47,954 nucleotides of DNA, from positions 1 to 47,954 of the forward strand of contig JAFTZY010000013.1 in assembly GCA_017460955.1 (NCBI GenBank). The letters are read 5' to 3'. The notes below the pieces were generated by a model. The model had not been told where the DNA came from. It searched no databases and worked only from the letters and a program-made list of their open reading frames with translations. Below are positions 31,201 to 40,067 of this stretch, one piece after another (position 1 is the stretch's first letter; every line of letters begins with the position of its first letter). The translations under genes and the position numbers were made by a program. The DNA comes from Oscillospiraceae bacterium (GTDB lineage: Bacteria > Bacillota > Clostridia > Oscillospirales > Ruminococcaceae).

Positions 31201-33713
31201 GTTTTACCTCCTAAATTTGTTGGTTCCAGAAACTGCATCTTCCCCGGGCTCTGCTCCCCGGCTGTAAACTTTTCACAAAACTGCGCAGCGCTCTCCACCG
31301 GGATCATGCAGGCCGCACTCTCCGGCTCGATCTCCCGGTAGGTGTTCATCCCGCACCGAAACTGCATGGGGTCGGGGATGAAGCTGAACACCGGCCGCCC
31401 TAAGTACAGGAAATCAAAGGCATAGGATGAGAAATCCGTCACCAGCGCGGCATACGTCTCCGGCGGTCCGGCCTGTCCGACGATCCGGATGCGCTCACCG
31501 GGCGATGTGAAATCCCCGCGGTAGCACGCAAAGATCGGATGGAGCTTGAAATCGAGCACATAGTCATGCGCCTCCAGCCACTGCCCCAGCGCCGGATCGT
31601 GCAGGAACGCCGTCACGCCCCGGTAGTAGTCCGAGGTGAGGAAGGCGCGCTCGCGCATCTCCCACTTGCCGTCAATGTTGTCCCCCACCAGGTACGCCCG
31701 CCAGCTCGGCGCATACAGGATGCGCTTTTGCGGCGCGGCCGTGCGGTCAAGCGAACGGAAGCGCGGCATCAGCGATTCATAGATGTCCTCGGGACGAAAA
31801 TGGTAGCGCTCCGTGAACAGGCGTCTTTCGTACTCCGTCGAAATGCAGATCTTATCCGCCATCACCGCCTGTGGGGTGAATTTCCACGGCACACGCGCAT
31901 GGAGTATGCCGTGCTGGAGATACTCCACGGTGAAATCAAAGAGATCCGACACCATGGGCAGCTCCTCCGGGGTGAAGGGGAAGAGATTGTTGTCCTCGAT
32001 GAAGGCCGTGAAAATGCGCTTTGCGGCCAGGACCAGGAGCCTGTGGCGCTTCGAGCCGAAGGGCACCATACGCTTTCGCTGGGCTCTCGTAAAGAGCCGT
32101 CCGTACCGGGGATTGTCCGGGTCGCAGATATAGTAGCGCTCCACGCCGTCACGCTTGTCAAAGTCCGCCTGAAAACGGTAATACCCGTTGTCCTTCTCCA
32201 CGCCCCGGCAGTCGTAGTACAGATGGATGCACGAGCGCTCCCGGAGGGCAGCGGCTCTGTTGCGCAGGGTGTGGATGCCAAAGCCCATAAGGCTGCTCCT
32301 GGAATTGTCCGTGCGGATGGCAAGGGCTGGTGCAGGATCGCGCACAAAGCGGCGGGCCTGCGGCTCATAGCGCATCCCGATGCCGTCCACCGACACCCGG
32401 TAGCGCCCATAATACTCGGAAAACGGTGCCTTGGGCTGGAATTCACAGAAGCACGGGTAGGTCGCCCCCATAAGCTCCATCTCAAAGGACAGCTCGGAAA
32501 ACGCCGCACACGGGATCTCCAGGCAGAACGCATAGAATAAATTAGTCTGTGTATGGCACAGATAATAGCTCTGGGAGGCGCGGAAGAGCGGCACCTCCTG
32601 CCGTTTCGGGAGCCTTGCAAAGAGCTGCGGGGCCTGTGTGAAGGAGAACACGCCGGACTTTAAGAAGCCGCGGAAAATGAGGGTGTCCCCGTCCCGGCGG
32701 ATGCGGGTGATGGCGATGCGCCCCTGCGCTTCCTCCAAAAGCGTCTTTCCTGCGCATTGCAGGCCGAAGCCCCGTGCCTCACAGAAGGCGGTGACACCGG
32801 CATCGGGCTTCTGGGTGAGCCAGTAGCATTTGTGGTAGGGGTCGATGTCCGGGTGCTCCCAGATGACCTGCGTTTCCACGCGCCGCAAAAGTGTGCGGAT
32901 GCGTGTCTGCGCCCGTGCAAAGTCCGCGGCATCGTAGTGGTAGGGGTAGAGGATGTTGGAGCGCAGCTTCCATGCCAGGTCGTTGATGTACAGCCCCTGG
33001 AAGGCCTTGGGGACCTCCCCGGGATAGCGTGCAAAGATGCGCTCGAACATCTGCATGGACTGCTCAAAGACGTAGCACGCGCCGGACAGGCGTCCGGAGG
33101 AGGTGTTCTCACTGCGGTGGTAAATGTAGGCCGCCTCCTTGCAGTAGCCCATTTTGAGCGTGCGGTGCAGCACATCGCAGCAGTACATCTGGTCCTCGGA
33201 AAAGGTCATCTGCGTGTCAAAGAGCACATTCTCCTCAAAGCGGTTGCGCACGGCGATGTTCATCGTCGTCTGCCCGATGTAGGGGTGGTCGCGCAGGTCG
33301 TAGATGCCCGAGTAGGTCAGGAATTTGTACCGGAAATGCGGCGCGAGCAGGTACCCCCGGTAGAGCGTCTCGATGGGATAGGTCACAAGATCCACCGCCT
33401 CCGGGCAGGCATCGAAAAACTTCACGATCGCCTCCACGGAGCCGGGACGCAGGTCGTCGTCCGCGTCGAGGAACATGATATAGCGTCCCCTTGCTGCACG
33501 GATACCGGCGTTCCTTGTATCAGAAACGCCGGTATGTGCCTTGCGGATGAGCCGTACCTCGGGACAGCGCTTTTCGAGCGCCGCTGCACGGTCGGCGGAA
33601 TCGTCCTCCGAGCCGTCATCGACCAGCAGGATCTCCTTCTCCGTGCGTGCATGGAGCACGGACGGCGGGATCCCGGCAAAGCCGTTGTAGATGGGAATGA
33701 TGATCGAGATCAT
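31197..33713 (-). CDS. Bifunctional GT2 glycosyltransferase / TagF-like polyol-phosphate polymerase (copy 1)
   Basis: 838 residues. The N-terminal ~230 are a family 2 glycosyltransferase: MISIIIPIYNG, VDDGSEDDS, and the metal-binding D83-A-D85 in FLDADDD. A middle region of about 300 residues is unassigned. The C-terminal ~300 are a CDP-glycerol/CDP-ribitol glycerophosphotransferase-type domain: YLQHGILHA with H601, RILYAPSWR, FKLHP with H725, and LVTDFSSYAFDF near 760. The C-terminal domain probably adds polyol phosphate units from a CDP-activated donor. With tarI and tarJ in the same operon, ribitol phosphate is the likely unit. It is paralogous along its whole length to the 877-residue protein two genes upstream. 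The start follows the preceding stop by 2 bases, so translation is coupled. Confidence 0.88.
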   Translation of the reverse strand: MISIIIPIYNGFAGIPPSVLHARTEKEILLVDDGSEDDSADRAAALEKRCPEVRLIRKAHTGVSDTRNAGIRAARGRYIMFLDADDDLRPGSVEAIVKFFDACPEAVDLVTYPIETLYRGYLLAPHFRYKFLTYSGIYDLRDHPYIGQTTMNIAVRNRFEENVLFDTQMTFSEDQMYCCDVLHRTLKMGYCKEAAYIYHRSENTSSGRLSGACYVFEQSMQMFERIFARYPGEVPKAFQGLYINDLAWKLRSNILYPYHYDAADFARAQTRIRTLLRRVETQVIWEHPDIDPYHKCYWLTQKPDAGVTAFCEARGFGLQCAGKTLLEEAQGRIAITRIRRDGDTLIFRGFLKSGVFSFTQAPQLFARLPKRQEVPLFRASQSYYLCHTQTNLFYAFCLEIPCAAFSELSFEMELMGATYPCFCEFQPKAPFSEYYGRYRVSVDGIGMRYEPQARRFVRDPAPALAIRTDNSRSSLMGFGIHTLRNRAAALRERSCIHLYYDCRGVEKDNGYYRFQADFDKRDGVERYYICDPDNPRYGRLFTRAQRKRMVPFGSKRHRLLVLAAKRIFTAFIEDNNLFPFTPEELPMVSDLFDFTVEYLQHGILHARVPWKFTPQAVMADKICISTEYERRLFTERYHFRPEDIYESLMPRFRSLDRTAAPQKRILYAPSWRAYLVGDNIDGKWEMRERAFLTSDYYRGVTAFLHDPALGQWLEAHDYVLDFKLHPIFACYRGDFTSPGERIRIVGQAGPPETYAALVTDFSSYAFDFLYLGRPVFSFIPDPMQFRCGMNTYREIEPESAACMIPVESAAQFCEKFTAGEQSPGKMQFLEPTNLGGKT

Positions 33714-33715
33714 TG

Positions 33716-36016
33716 TCAGCCCTCAAGCTTTTTTTGGAGTGCCTCCACGGCCTTCCGGAGTGCGGTGACCTCCTCAGTGAGCTTCCGGTTGGTCTCCTCC
33801 TGCTCCTTCACATGCTGCATCACGATGTCCATATCCGTCAGGTCCGTCATGCCCTTCCCCTTCAGGGCGGCATGCAGGAGCTCCCGGCAGCGGGTGATCT
33901 CCGGACCCAGCTTCTCATACACGCTGTCATAATCAATGGGCGTGAGGAGCGCGTCGGTGAAGTTCGAGCCGTCCGGCTTGATGATGCGGTCCTCCAGGCC
34001 GATGCGGCCGAGCAGGGACTGGAAACGGTCGATGAAGTCACGGGGCATGACCACGAAATCCTTGCGGAAGATCAGGCAGAAGCAGACACCGTGGTACGAA
34101 TCGGTCACGAAGAACCGGCTGTTGTAGATGGTTTCGAGCGTGCTCTCCACGGGGAAGGCATCCTTCGTCTCAAAATCGTTCAGGATCCCCGCATCCTTGA
34201 TACGCCCCTTCTGCTCCTCGCTCGTGATGATCTCGGAGGCGCAGTCGGGAAAAGCAGTCTGTACCTTCTGGTAGAGCTCCACGAGCTCCGGCTTCGGGAT
34301 GATCATATAGGCCGCAATATAGGGATTTTCCCGGGGTACCTTGACGGAGTTCACAAGCTCGAGGAATTTATCTTTCTTGCACAGGAACACGGGATCGAGC
34401 ACCCAGCTCACCTGTTTGTTGAGCTTTAAGGTCTCGTTTGCAAATTTTACGCCGTCATCCTCACGGCAGGTGAGGGAGGAGAAGCGGTTCAGGTAATATT
34501 TGAGCTCGCGGTAGTATTCCTTGCTGCCGCGGGCACCGGGGCCGCCGAACGAGCAGGCATAGCCGACCTTGTTCTTGCCCGGATCGACCCATTTGAGGAA
34601 ATAGCAGTGCCCCCGCAGCTCGGACATCTTGGCAAGATAGATCTGGTCGGAGCCGACCACGAACTGGCTGCACTTCTCATTGAGGGCCCGCATGGCATCG
34701 ATGCTCTCATACTGCACGGGCTGTGCATAGCCGCGCAGCCAGCGCTTGGTAAAGGTCTGCGCCTTCTCGCTCACCGGCAGCGGGGAATCGAGCGGACGCT
34801 CGATGGGGAGTACGCTGTAGCCCAGCTCGGCCAAGGTGCGGTAGAGCCCGTAATAGGTCAGGATGCTGCCGATGTTCTCATTGCCCATCACGCCCACAAG
34901 GCCGATGTCGTACTGCCTGTTGTAGGCCAGACGGAAGGCCTCGGAAAAGCTCTTGTAGCGCAGCAGATCGAGGAAGCGCCGGCGCAGCACACTGGGCTTT
35001 GCCTGGGGGGTGACGCGGTTCGGGATCTTCTTGTAATCGTCCACATGGATCTCATTGCAGTACACGGCACGCTTTTTGAGCTTTTTGAAAAGCTTGGCAG
35101 CGCGTTTGTTGTTGACAAAGAGGAAGGACGTTCCCTTCTTGTCGTTGCTCTTCGGGTCGAGCTTGTCCGAATGCCACAGATCGCCGATGGTAAAATCGCC
35201 CTGACGGGGATAATCGGCGAACTGGCAGTCATAGCAGGAGTAGCGCATCATCATATTCTTGAGATACGCTTCCTCATAGGATTCCTTATGTCTCGGCCAG
35301 TTGATGCCCACATATTCCGTACCGTCATCAAAGGTCACGATAATGCCCTTGTGTGCCCAGCCAAGGCGCTTGTTGCGGAATTCCACATTGACCGCCTTTT
35401 TCCCCTTGGACACTTCCCTGACATACTTATCTAAGAATTTCTGGGAAGGAACACCGTGGCAGATCACATCGGCTGTGATGAGGTTGTCCGGATGCTTGCC
35501 AATGACCTTATAGAGGGCCGCCACCTGACAGGGGGTGCCGCAGAAGAACACGAGCCTGCCGCTGGTGAGAAGCCGCTTGATGCGCTTGTAGACATCGTTC
35601 GTGTCGCTCTGGACATACTTCGAGGAGCGCAGGGGGGGGAGATCCTCGCGGCGCTCGATGATGACATGCCGCAGCTGCACATTCTCCCCGTAGGCAGCGC
35701 CGCACACGCAGCCGCCATGACTAAGGACGTATTCCGCAATGACCGAGAACATACCGCCCGATGCGCTCACCGCACGGGTCTCATCATCCGCACAGAAGGC
35801 ATAGAAGGCCGGCTCCTTGTCGTTGACAAATTCCGGGTTCAGCTCGGGACAGGCCTTGGTACACATCCCGCAGTTCACACATTTATCGGTGTTGATGGTG
35901 GGGACGATGAACTGGTTCTTGCTGTATTCCATGGTGATGGCATTCACAGGACATACGTTGGCACAGGCGCGGCAGCCGCAGCACTTGGCTTCGTCCGGTA
36001 ATTTTCCATAGATCAT
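33716..36016 (-). CDS. Ferredoxin/FrhB-like + polysaccharide pyruvyltransferase fusion
   Basis: 766 residues. Two 4Fe-4S motifs open the protein: C12, C15, C18, C22 and C46, C49, C52, C56. Residues 70-350 match the coenzyme F420 hydrogenase/dehydrogenase beta-subunit family (ASGGMF, FCGTPCQVAAL, ICHGVPS, YDCQFADYPRQGDFTIGD). From about 368 the protein is a polysaccharide pyruvyltransferase (CsaB/WcaK type): YDIGLVGVMGNENIGS, VVGSDQIY at 453-460 and FVTDSYHG at 636-643. The last ~30 residues are a predicted coiled coil. The likely output is a pyruvate ketal on the polymer, with the redox head of unknown purpose. F420-dependent hydrogen metabolism is not suggested by any neighbour. A good AAGGAGA site precedes the ATG. 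Confidence 0.87.
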   Translation of the reverse strand: MIYGKLPDEAKCCGCRACANVCPVNAITMEYSKNQFIVPTINTDKCVNCGMCTKACPELNPEFVNDKEPAFYAFCADDETRAVSASGGMFSVIAEYVLSHGGCVCGAAYGENVQLRHVIIERREDLPPLRSSKYVQSDTNDVYKRIKRLLTSGRLVFFCGTPCQVAALYKVIGKHPDNLITADVICHGVPSQKFLDKYVREVSKGKKAVNVEFRNKRLGWAHKGIIVTFDDGTEYVGINWPRHKESYEEAYLKNMMMRYSCYDCQFADYPRQGDFTIGDLWHSDKLDPKSNDKKGTSFLFVNNKRAAKLFKKLKKRAVYCNEIHVDDYKKIPNRVTPQAKPSVLRRRFLDLLRYKSFSEAFRLAYNRQYDIGLVGVMGNENIGSILTYYGLYRTLAELGYSVLPIERPLDSPLPVSEKAQTFTKRWLRGYAQPVQYESIDAMRALNEKCSQFVVGSDQIYLAKMSELRGHCYFLKWVDPGKNKVGYACSFGGPGARGSKEYYRELKYYLNRFSSLTCREDDGVKFANETLKLNKQVSWVLDPVFLCKKDKFLELVNSVKVPRENPYIAAYMIIPKPELVELYQKVQTAFPDCASEIITSEEQKGRIKDAGILNDFETKDAFPVESTLETIYNSRFFVTDSYHGVCFCLIFRKDFVVMPRDFIDRFQSLLGRIGLEDRIIKPDGSNFTDALLTPIDYDSVYEKLGPEITRCRELLHAALKGKGMTDLTDMDIVMQHVKEQEETNRKLTEEVTALRKAVEALQKKLEG

Positions 36017-36064
36017 AGATTATCTCCTTATCCGGAGCTTCGCAGGCTCCTGCGCACTCCGGCT

Positions 36065-36122
36065 GCAAAGCACCCCCGCACGGCATCCGCCGGAGGGCGC
36101 AATGCACGGGCGGGGGTGTTCA
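36065..36122 (-). repeat. Intercistronic hairpin in the polymer operon
   Basis: CACCCCCGC (36071-36079) pairs with GCGGGGGTG (36110-36118), with partial inner pairing. On the minus strand the exit is CTTTGC, a poor U-run. It lies between the second polymerase gene and the FrhB/pyruvyltransferase gene and may reduce read-through. Confidence 0.55.
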
Positions 36123-36138
36123 GATTCGGTTTGACAGA

Positions 36139-38772
36139 TCAGGCTTCCTGTGTCAGCAGCCTGTACAGATCGCCGCACGGATCCTTCATCGGCAGATAGA
36201 AGCTGTCCATGCGCTCCTGGTAGACGGGCTCGGGTACAAACTCCCGCTCCATCACGGCGATGACCTCGGCAATGGCCTCCTCTGCGTCGGTGACGAGCTT
36301 GCCGAAGGCCTTCTCAAAGGGCAGGTCAAGCTTGCGGTACTGGTTGAGGCCCGCATTGAACTCGTACATATCCGGTACAAAGTACATGATGGGCAGCTTG
36401 CAGAAGGCAAAGTCAAAGGTGAACGACGAGAAGTCCGTGATGAACATAGCGTAATCGTTCTGATTGCCGATGGCGTTGACCATCACGATGCGCTCGGACT
36501 TCACCTCAAAGAGCGGCTCATAGATCTCAAAGATCGGGTGCATCTTCACTTCCAGAATGCAGTTGTGCGCCTCGAGTGCCTCGGTGAGCGCATCGCTGCA
36601 CAGGAAATCGTTGAAATGCTTGAAATAGTTCGATTCTGCGAACTTTTTCTCCTCCGGGAGCCAGGTGCCGTCCGCTGCCTGGGAGATCAGGTACTGCCGC
36701 CAGGTCGGCGCAAAGAGGATGCGCCGGGGTGCGCCCTCCTCCACGGGTGCCTTCGGGGCGATGCGGTTAAAGCGGCCCATGCCGGTGGGCAGGATGTCCT
36801 GCGCCCGGAAATTGTAGTGCTTATTGAAGTTCTCCTGCTCAAAATAGGAGGAGACGACCACCTTGTCGGCAAGCGAGCGCTCGGGGGTGTACTTCCACGG
36901 CAGGGTAGCATGCAGGATGCCGTGCTGGAGGTAGATCAGCTCATAGCGCAGCAGATCGGACAGCTGCCGGTACTCCTCCCCGGTGAGCGGGTTGTAATTG
37001 TACGGCTCGATGAACGCCGTGAGGATCTTCTCACAGCATGCAAACATGATCTTGTGCTTGATGCTCCCGTACATCACGACCTTCGGATACAGATCCGGGC
37101 GGACATATTCCCGCATGAACTCGGGGGGATTGTTGGAGATATAGTAGCGCTCGATCCCGTCCTCGAGGAGGGCATCGTGCTCGAACTGATAGTAGCCGTT
37201 GTCGCCCTTGACGTTCTTGCAGTCGTAGTACAGCCAGATGCGCTTGTCCATGTACTTGACGGCCTCGTTGCGGATGGAGATGATGGTCTTGTCCTTGACC
37301 GTCTTGGTGTAGGCATTGATGAGCTGGCGTCTGCCGTTGTCATCGAGCGGGGTGAGTGTGAACACGCCGTCCTTGAAGTGCAGCGAGTGGGTGCCGACGA
37401 TCGTGGCCGAGCGCTTGGCACCGTTGAAGAGCGCGGTGTTGGGCATGAAATAGTACCGGGCCGGGTAGCGGATGCCGCCGACCTCGATGAAGATCTCGAA
37501 GGAATCCACACTGTTCATATCCGGCTCATAATAGAATGCCCAGAAGGTATTGGTCAGCTCCCTGGCCTTATAGTAGCTGTCGGAGGACACGAAGGGCGTC
37601 AGGCGGCATTCGCGCACCTGTCCGGCAGTGGTCTCCTGCACATAGATGTTCGGCCGGCCCGTGAAGGAGCCGTACATGCTCTTGAACATGGCCAGGAATT
37701 GCAGACGGCTGCCCTTTGCCTTGATCTTGTTGACGATGATCTCGCAGGAGGTCTCCTTGCGCAGTACCTGATCGTTATAGAGCACCGAGAGCTCCTCGGT
37801 ATCCGGATAGACCATGATCTCGTCCTTCCGGGTGAGCTCGAGGAAGTAGTACTTGTGGAAATTGTCCACCGTCGGTGCCCGCATGATGGCGTCCACATCC
37901 AGGCGCTTCATCAGGGCGATGAGCCTTGCATACTGCTTCTCAAATTCCTCGCCCTGGTACTGGTACGGGAACAGGCAGTGCTGCTTGAGCTTCCAGCCGC
38001 AGTCATGGAGGAACAGCTGCTGGTAATACTCCGGCACATGGTCGGGATACAGTGCAAATACGCCCTCAAAGAAGGCAATGGAATGGTCGAAGATGGTGAT
38101 GACATTGGTGGAGGTCATGACGATACCGCTGTCATTCTTCATGTAGTTGTACTGTGCTTCCTTGACAAAGCCGAGCTTGAGCTTGTCGGCGAGCATATGG
38201 CAGCAGTACTTCTGGTCCTCCTGGTACATCATGTCCTCATCGAAGAGCAGATTGTCCTCGAAGCGGTTCTTCACGCAGATATTCAGGCGCACCTGCATGG
38301 CAAACACGGTATTGTTCAGGTCATAGATGCCCGTATGGGTCAGATATTTGTAGCGCATATGGGGCGCGAGCTTCTTGCCGTTCTCATAGTACTGGTCATA
38401 GTAGGAGACCACATCGATCTCGTCATAGTGCTTGTCGAAGAACTCCGTGACCAGCTGCACGGTCTTGGGGGTATAGGTATCGTCGCTGTCCAGGAACATG
38501 ATGTACTGTCCCTGTGCATGGCGGATACCGAAGTTTCTGGTAGCCGATACGCCCTCATTCTCCTTGTCAAAGACCTTGAAAATGAAGTCGCTCTGCGCAT
38601 ATTCATAGCAGATCTCAAGGCTTTCATCCGTGGAGCCATCGTTGATCAGCAGCACCTCCATCTGGCTGTGGTCGATGGTCTGTGCGATCAGCGAATCCAG
38701 ACAGTCCCGGAGGTATTCCTCCACATTGTAGACGGGCACGATGATGGAAACCTTGTATTTATATTCGTTCAT
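36139..38772 (-). CDS. Bifunctional GT2 glycosyltransferase / TagF-like polyol-phosphate polymerase (copy 2)
   Basis: 877 residues, same architecture as the 838-residue paralogue. GT2 domain at 1-230: VSIIVPVYNVEEYL, INDGSTDES, D95-S-D97 in FLDSDD. C-terminal glycerophosphotransferase-type domain: IYLQHGILHA with H617, ILFAPTWRQYL, KMHP with H745, and FITDFSSFTFDF near 780. The two copies differ enough to have separate acceptors, for example one priming and one elongating, or two sugars in the repeat (inference). AGGAGG precedes the ATG; the gap to the upstream gene is 17 bp. The hydrophobic content is low, so it is probably peripheral at the inner membrane face like TagF. Confidence 0.88.
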   Translation of the reverse strand: MNEYKYKVSIIVPVYNVEEYLRDCLDSLIAQTIDHSQMEVLLINDGSTDESLEICYEYAQSDFIFKVFDKENEGVSATRNFGIRHAQGQYIMFLDSDDTYTPKTVQLVTEFFDKHYDEIDVVSYYDQYYENGKKLAPHMRYKYLTHTGIYDLNNTVFAMQVRLNICVKNRFEDNLLFDEDMMYQEDQKYCCHMLADKLKLGFVKEAQYNYMKNDSGIVMTSTNVITIFDHSIAFFEGVFALYPDHVPEYYQQLFLHDCGWKLKQHCLFPYQYQGEEFEKQYARLIALMKRLDVDAIMRAPTVDNFHKYYFLELTRKDEIMVYPDTEELSVLYNDQVLRKETSCEIIVNKIKAKGSRLQFLAMFKSMYGSFTGRPNIYVQETTAGQVRECRLTPFVSSDSYYKARELTNTFWAFYYEPDMNSVDSFEIFIEVGGIRYPARYYFMPNTALFNGAKRSATIVGTHSLHFKDGVFTLTPLDDNGRRQLINAYTKTVKDKTIISIRNEAVKYMDKRIWLYYDCKNVKGDNGYYQFEHDALLEDGIERYYISNNPPEFMREYVRPDLYPKVVMYGSIKHKIMFACCEKILTAFIEPYNYNPLTGEEYRQLSDLLRYELIYLQHGILHATLPWKYTPERSLADKVVVSSYFEQENFNKHYNFRAQDILPTGMGRFNRIAPKAPVEEGAPRRILFAPTWRQYLISQAADGTWLPEEKKFAESNYFKHFNDFLCSDALTEALEAHNCILEVKMHPIFEIYEPLFEVKSERIVMVNAIGNQNDYAMFITDFSSFTFDFAFCKLPIMYFVPDMYEFNAGLNQYRKLDLPFEKAFGKLVTDAEEAIAEVIAVMEREFVPEPVYQERMDSFYLPMKDPCGDLYRLLTQEA

Positions 38773-38789
38773 GCTCTCATCCTCCTGCC

Positions 38790-40052
38790 TTACTTCTTCC
38801 TCGAGAATTTATAGCGCAGCCAGCCGTTAAAGCTCCGGAACACGACCTTCAGTCCGAGCTTGCCCGTGGCAAAGAGGTAGGGCACCTCGTTGACCGGATC
38901 CTGGAAGCCGACGGGGGCGCCGGAGCCAGCCGTGAAATTCCCCTGCTCCATATTCTGCATCAGGAAATGCATGTTGGCCGTCATGGCAGCGATCTCGTCG
39001 CGCAGCTTTCTGAGCTCCACACTCTCGCCGCTGCATTCCTTGCTCAGAGTCTTGACGGAATTCTCGATGCGGCGCACATTCTCGGCATAGCGCTGGTTGG
39101 AGTGGTCCACGATGTCCGTCACGGCAGCCACGCTGCTCTCGGTATCGCTCAGGCGGAACAGCTCACTGCGCAGTGTCCGGTAGGCCTCCAGGTCCAGATG
39201 CTGCATATCCGCAGCCGGCACGCCCGTATTGAGTGAGAAGATCTTCTGGAGGGTGAAGTTGTCCCCCGCCTGCTCGCCGAACCGCACGAGCGTCTCATAG
39301 GCCTTGCACTGCTCGGTATAAGGGACCTCCCCGGAATCGAGCACCTGCAGGAAGCGGTGGATGTACTTGGTGAACAGCTTGACGCGCACGGACGCGAGCG
39401 CCTCGCTGCCGACATTGTGCGAGATGACCAGGAGCTTGTCATAGTCATCCTCGGCGATGGTCGGACGGGTCACCTCGGGCAGGGCGATGTAGTAGCAGAC
39501 CTGCTCGATGAAGGCAAGGGAGGTGCCGGAGCTGAGCAGGATGTCGATGAGCGTTTCCACGTCCTCGGGCGCACCCGTCAGATTGTCGGCATACCGGTCG
39601 AAGAGCTCCTTGGAAAAGCAGTAGGCAAATGCATCCAGGCCGCCTGCCTGCGTCTCATCCTCCCAGCTTCTCTGATAACGTCTTGTAAAGCCCTCGGCAG
39701 TTTTGATGATGGTTGCGGGCAGCAGGAGCTGTGCGCCGCCGGCCCCCTCCTTCAGGGTACGCAGGGCATGGGGCACGGCCACCGTGCTCTCGGCTACAAG
39801 CTGCACATACTGTGCCTGCGGATCAACGAGCTTTGCGGCAGCGGCCAGACGGTCGTACTCCGGGCACTCCTCGATCACCTTGAAATTCGTTCGTTTCTCA
39901 AGCTGCTCCTGTACATACTGCTGCGCCTGTCCGAACTGCCATCCGGCAAGGACGATCTCAAAATCGTCTTCGCTCTGCCCGTACAGGGATTCGATACACC
40001 GGGCAAGGTAGGCATCATTCTGCCCGGGCGCGATCACATATGAAATAAACAT
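38790..40052 (-). CDS. Glycosyltransferase-like protein without DxD, with C-terminal coiled coil
   Basis: 420 residues. The first ~100 resemble a GT2 nucleotide-binding fold (FISYVIAPGQNDAYLARCIESLYGQ), but the position where a DxD is expected reads AQYVQLVAEST, so catalysis by the usual mechanism is doubtful. The centre is helical and unassigned. Residues about 310-368 look like a coiled coil (ENVRRIENSVKTLSKE and following). The end is basic (LRYKFSRKK) and may touch the membrane. It sits between tarJ and the second polymerase gene, 15-17 bp from each, so it belongs to the operon. It could be an inactive scaffold or a divergent transferase. Confidence 0.65.
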   Translation of the reverse strand: MFISYVIAPGQNDAYLARCIESLYGQSEDDFEIVLAGWQFGQAQQYVQEQLEKRTNFKVIEECPEYDRLAAAAKLVDPQAQYVQLVAESTVAVPHALRTLKEGAGGAQLLLPATIIKTAEGFTRRYQRSWEDETQAGGLDAFAYCFSKELFDRYADNLTGAPEDVETLIDILLSSGTSLAFIEQVCYYIALPEVTRPTIAEDDYDKLLVISHNVGSEALASVRVKLFTKYIHRFLQVLDSGEVPYTEQCKAYETLVRFGEQAGDNFTLQKIFSLNTGVPAADMQHLDLEAYRTLRSELFRLSDTESSVAAVTDIVDHSNQRYAENVRRIENSVKTLSKECSGESVELRKLRDEIAAMTANMHFLMQNMEQGNFTAGSGAPVGFQDPVNEVPYLFATGKLGLKVVFRSFNGWLRYKFSRKK

Positions 40053-40067
40053 TCCTCTTATCTCCTG

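Noticed and set aside
33716..36016. An F420-dependent hydrogenase subunit
   Set aside because: The FrhB-like domain is fused to a polysaccharide pyruvyltransferase in a surface-polymer operon, and no hydrogenase subunits are present.
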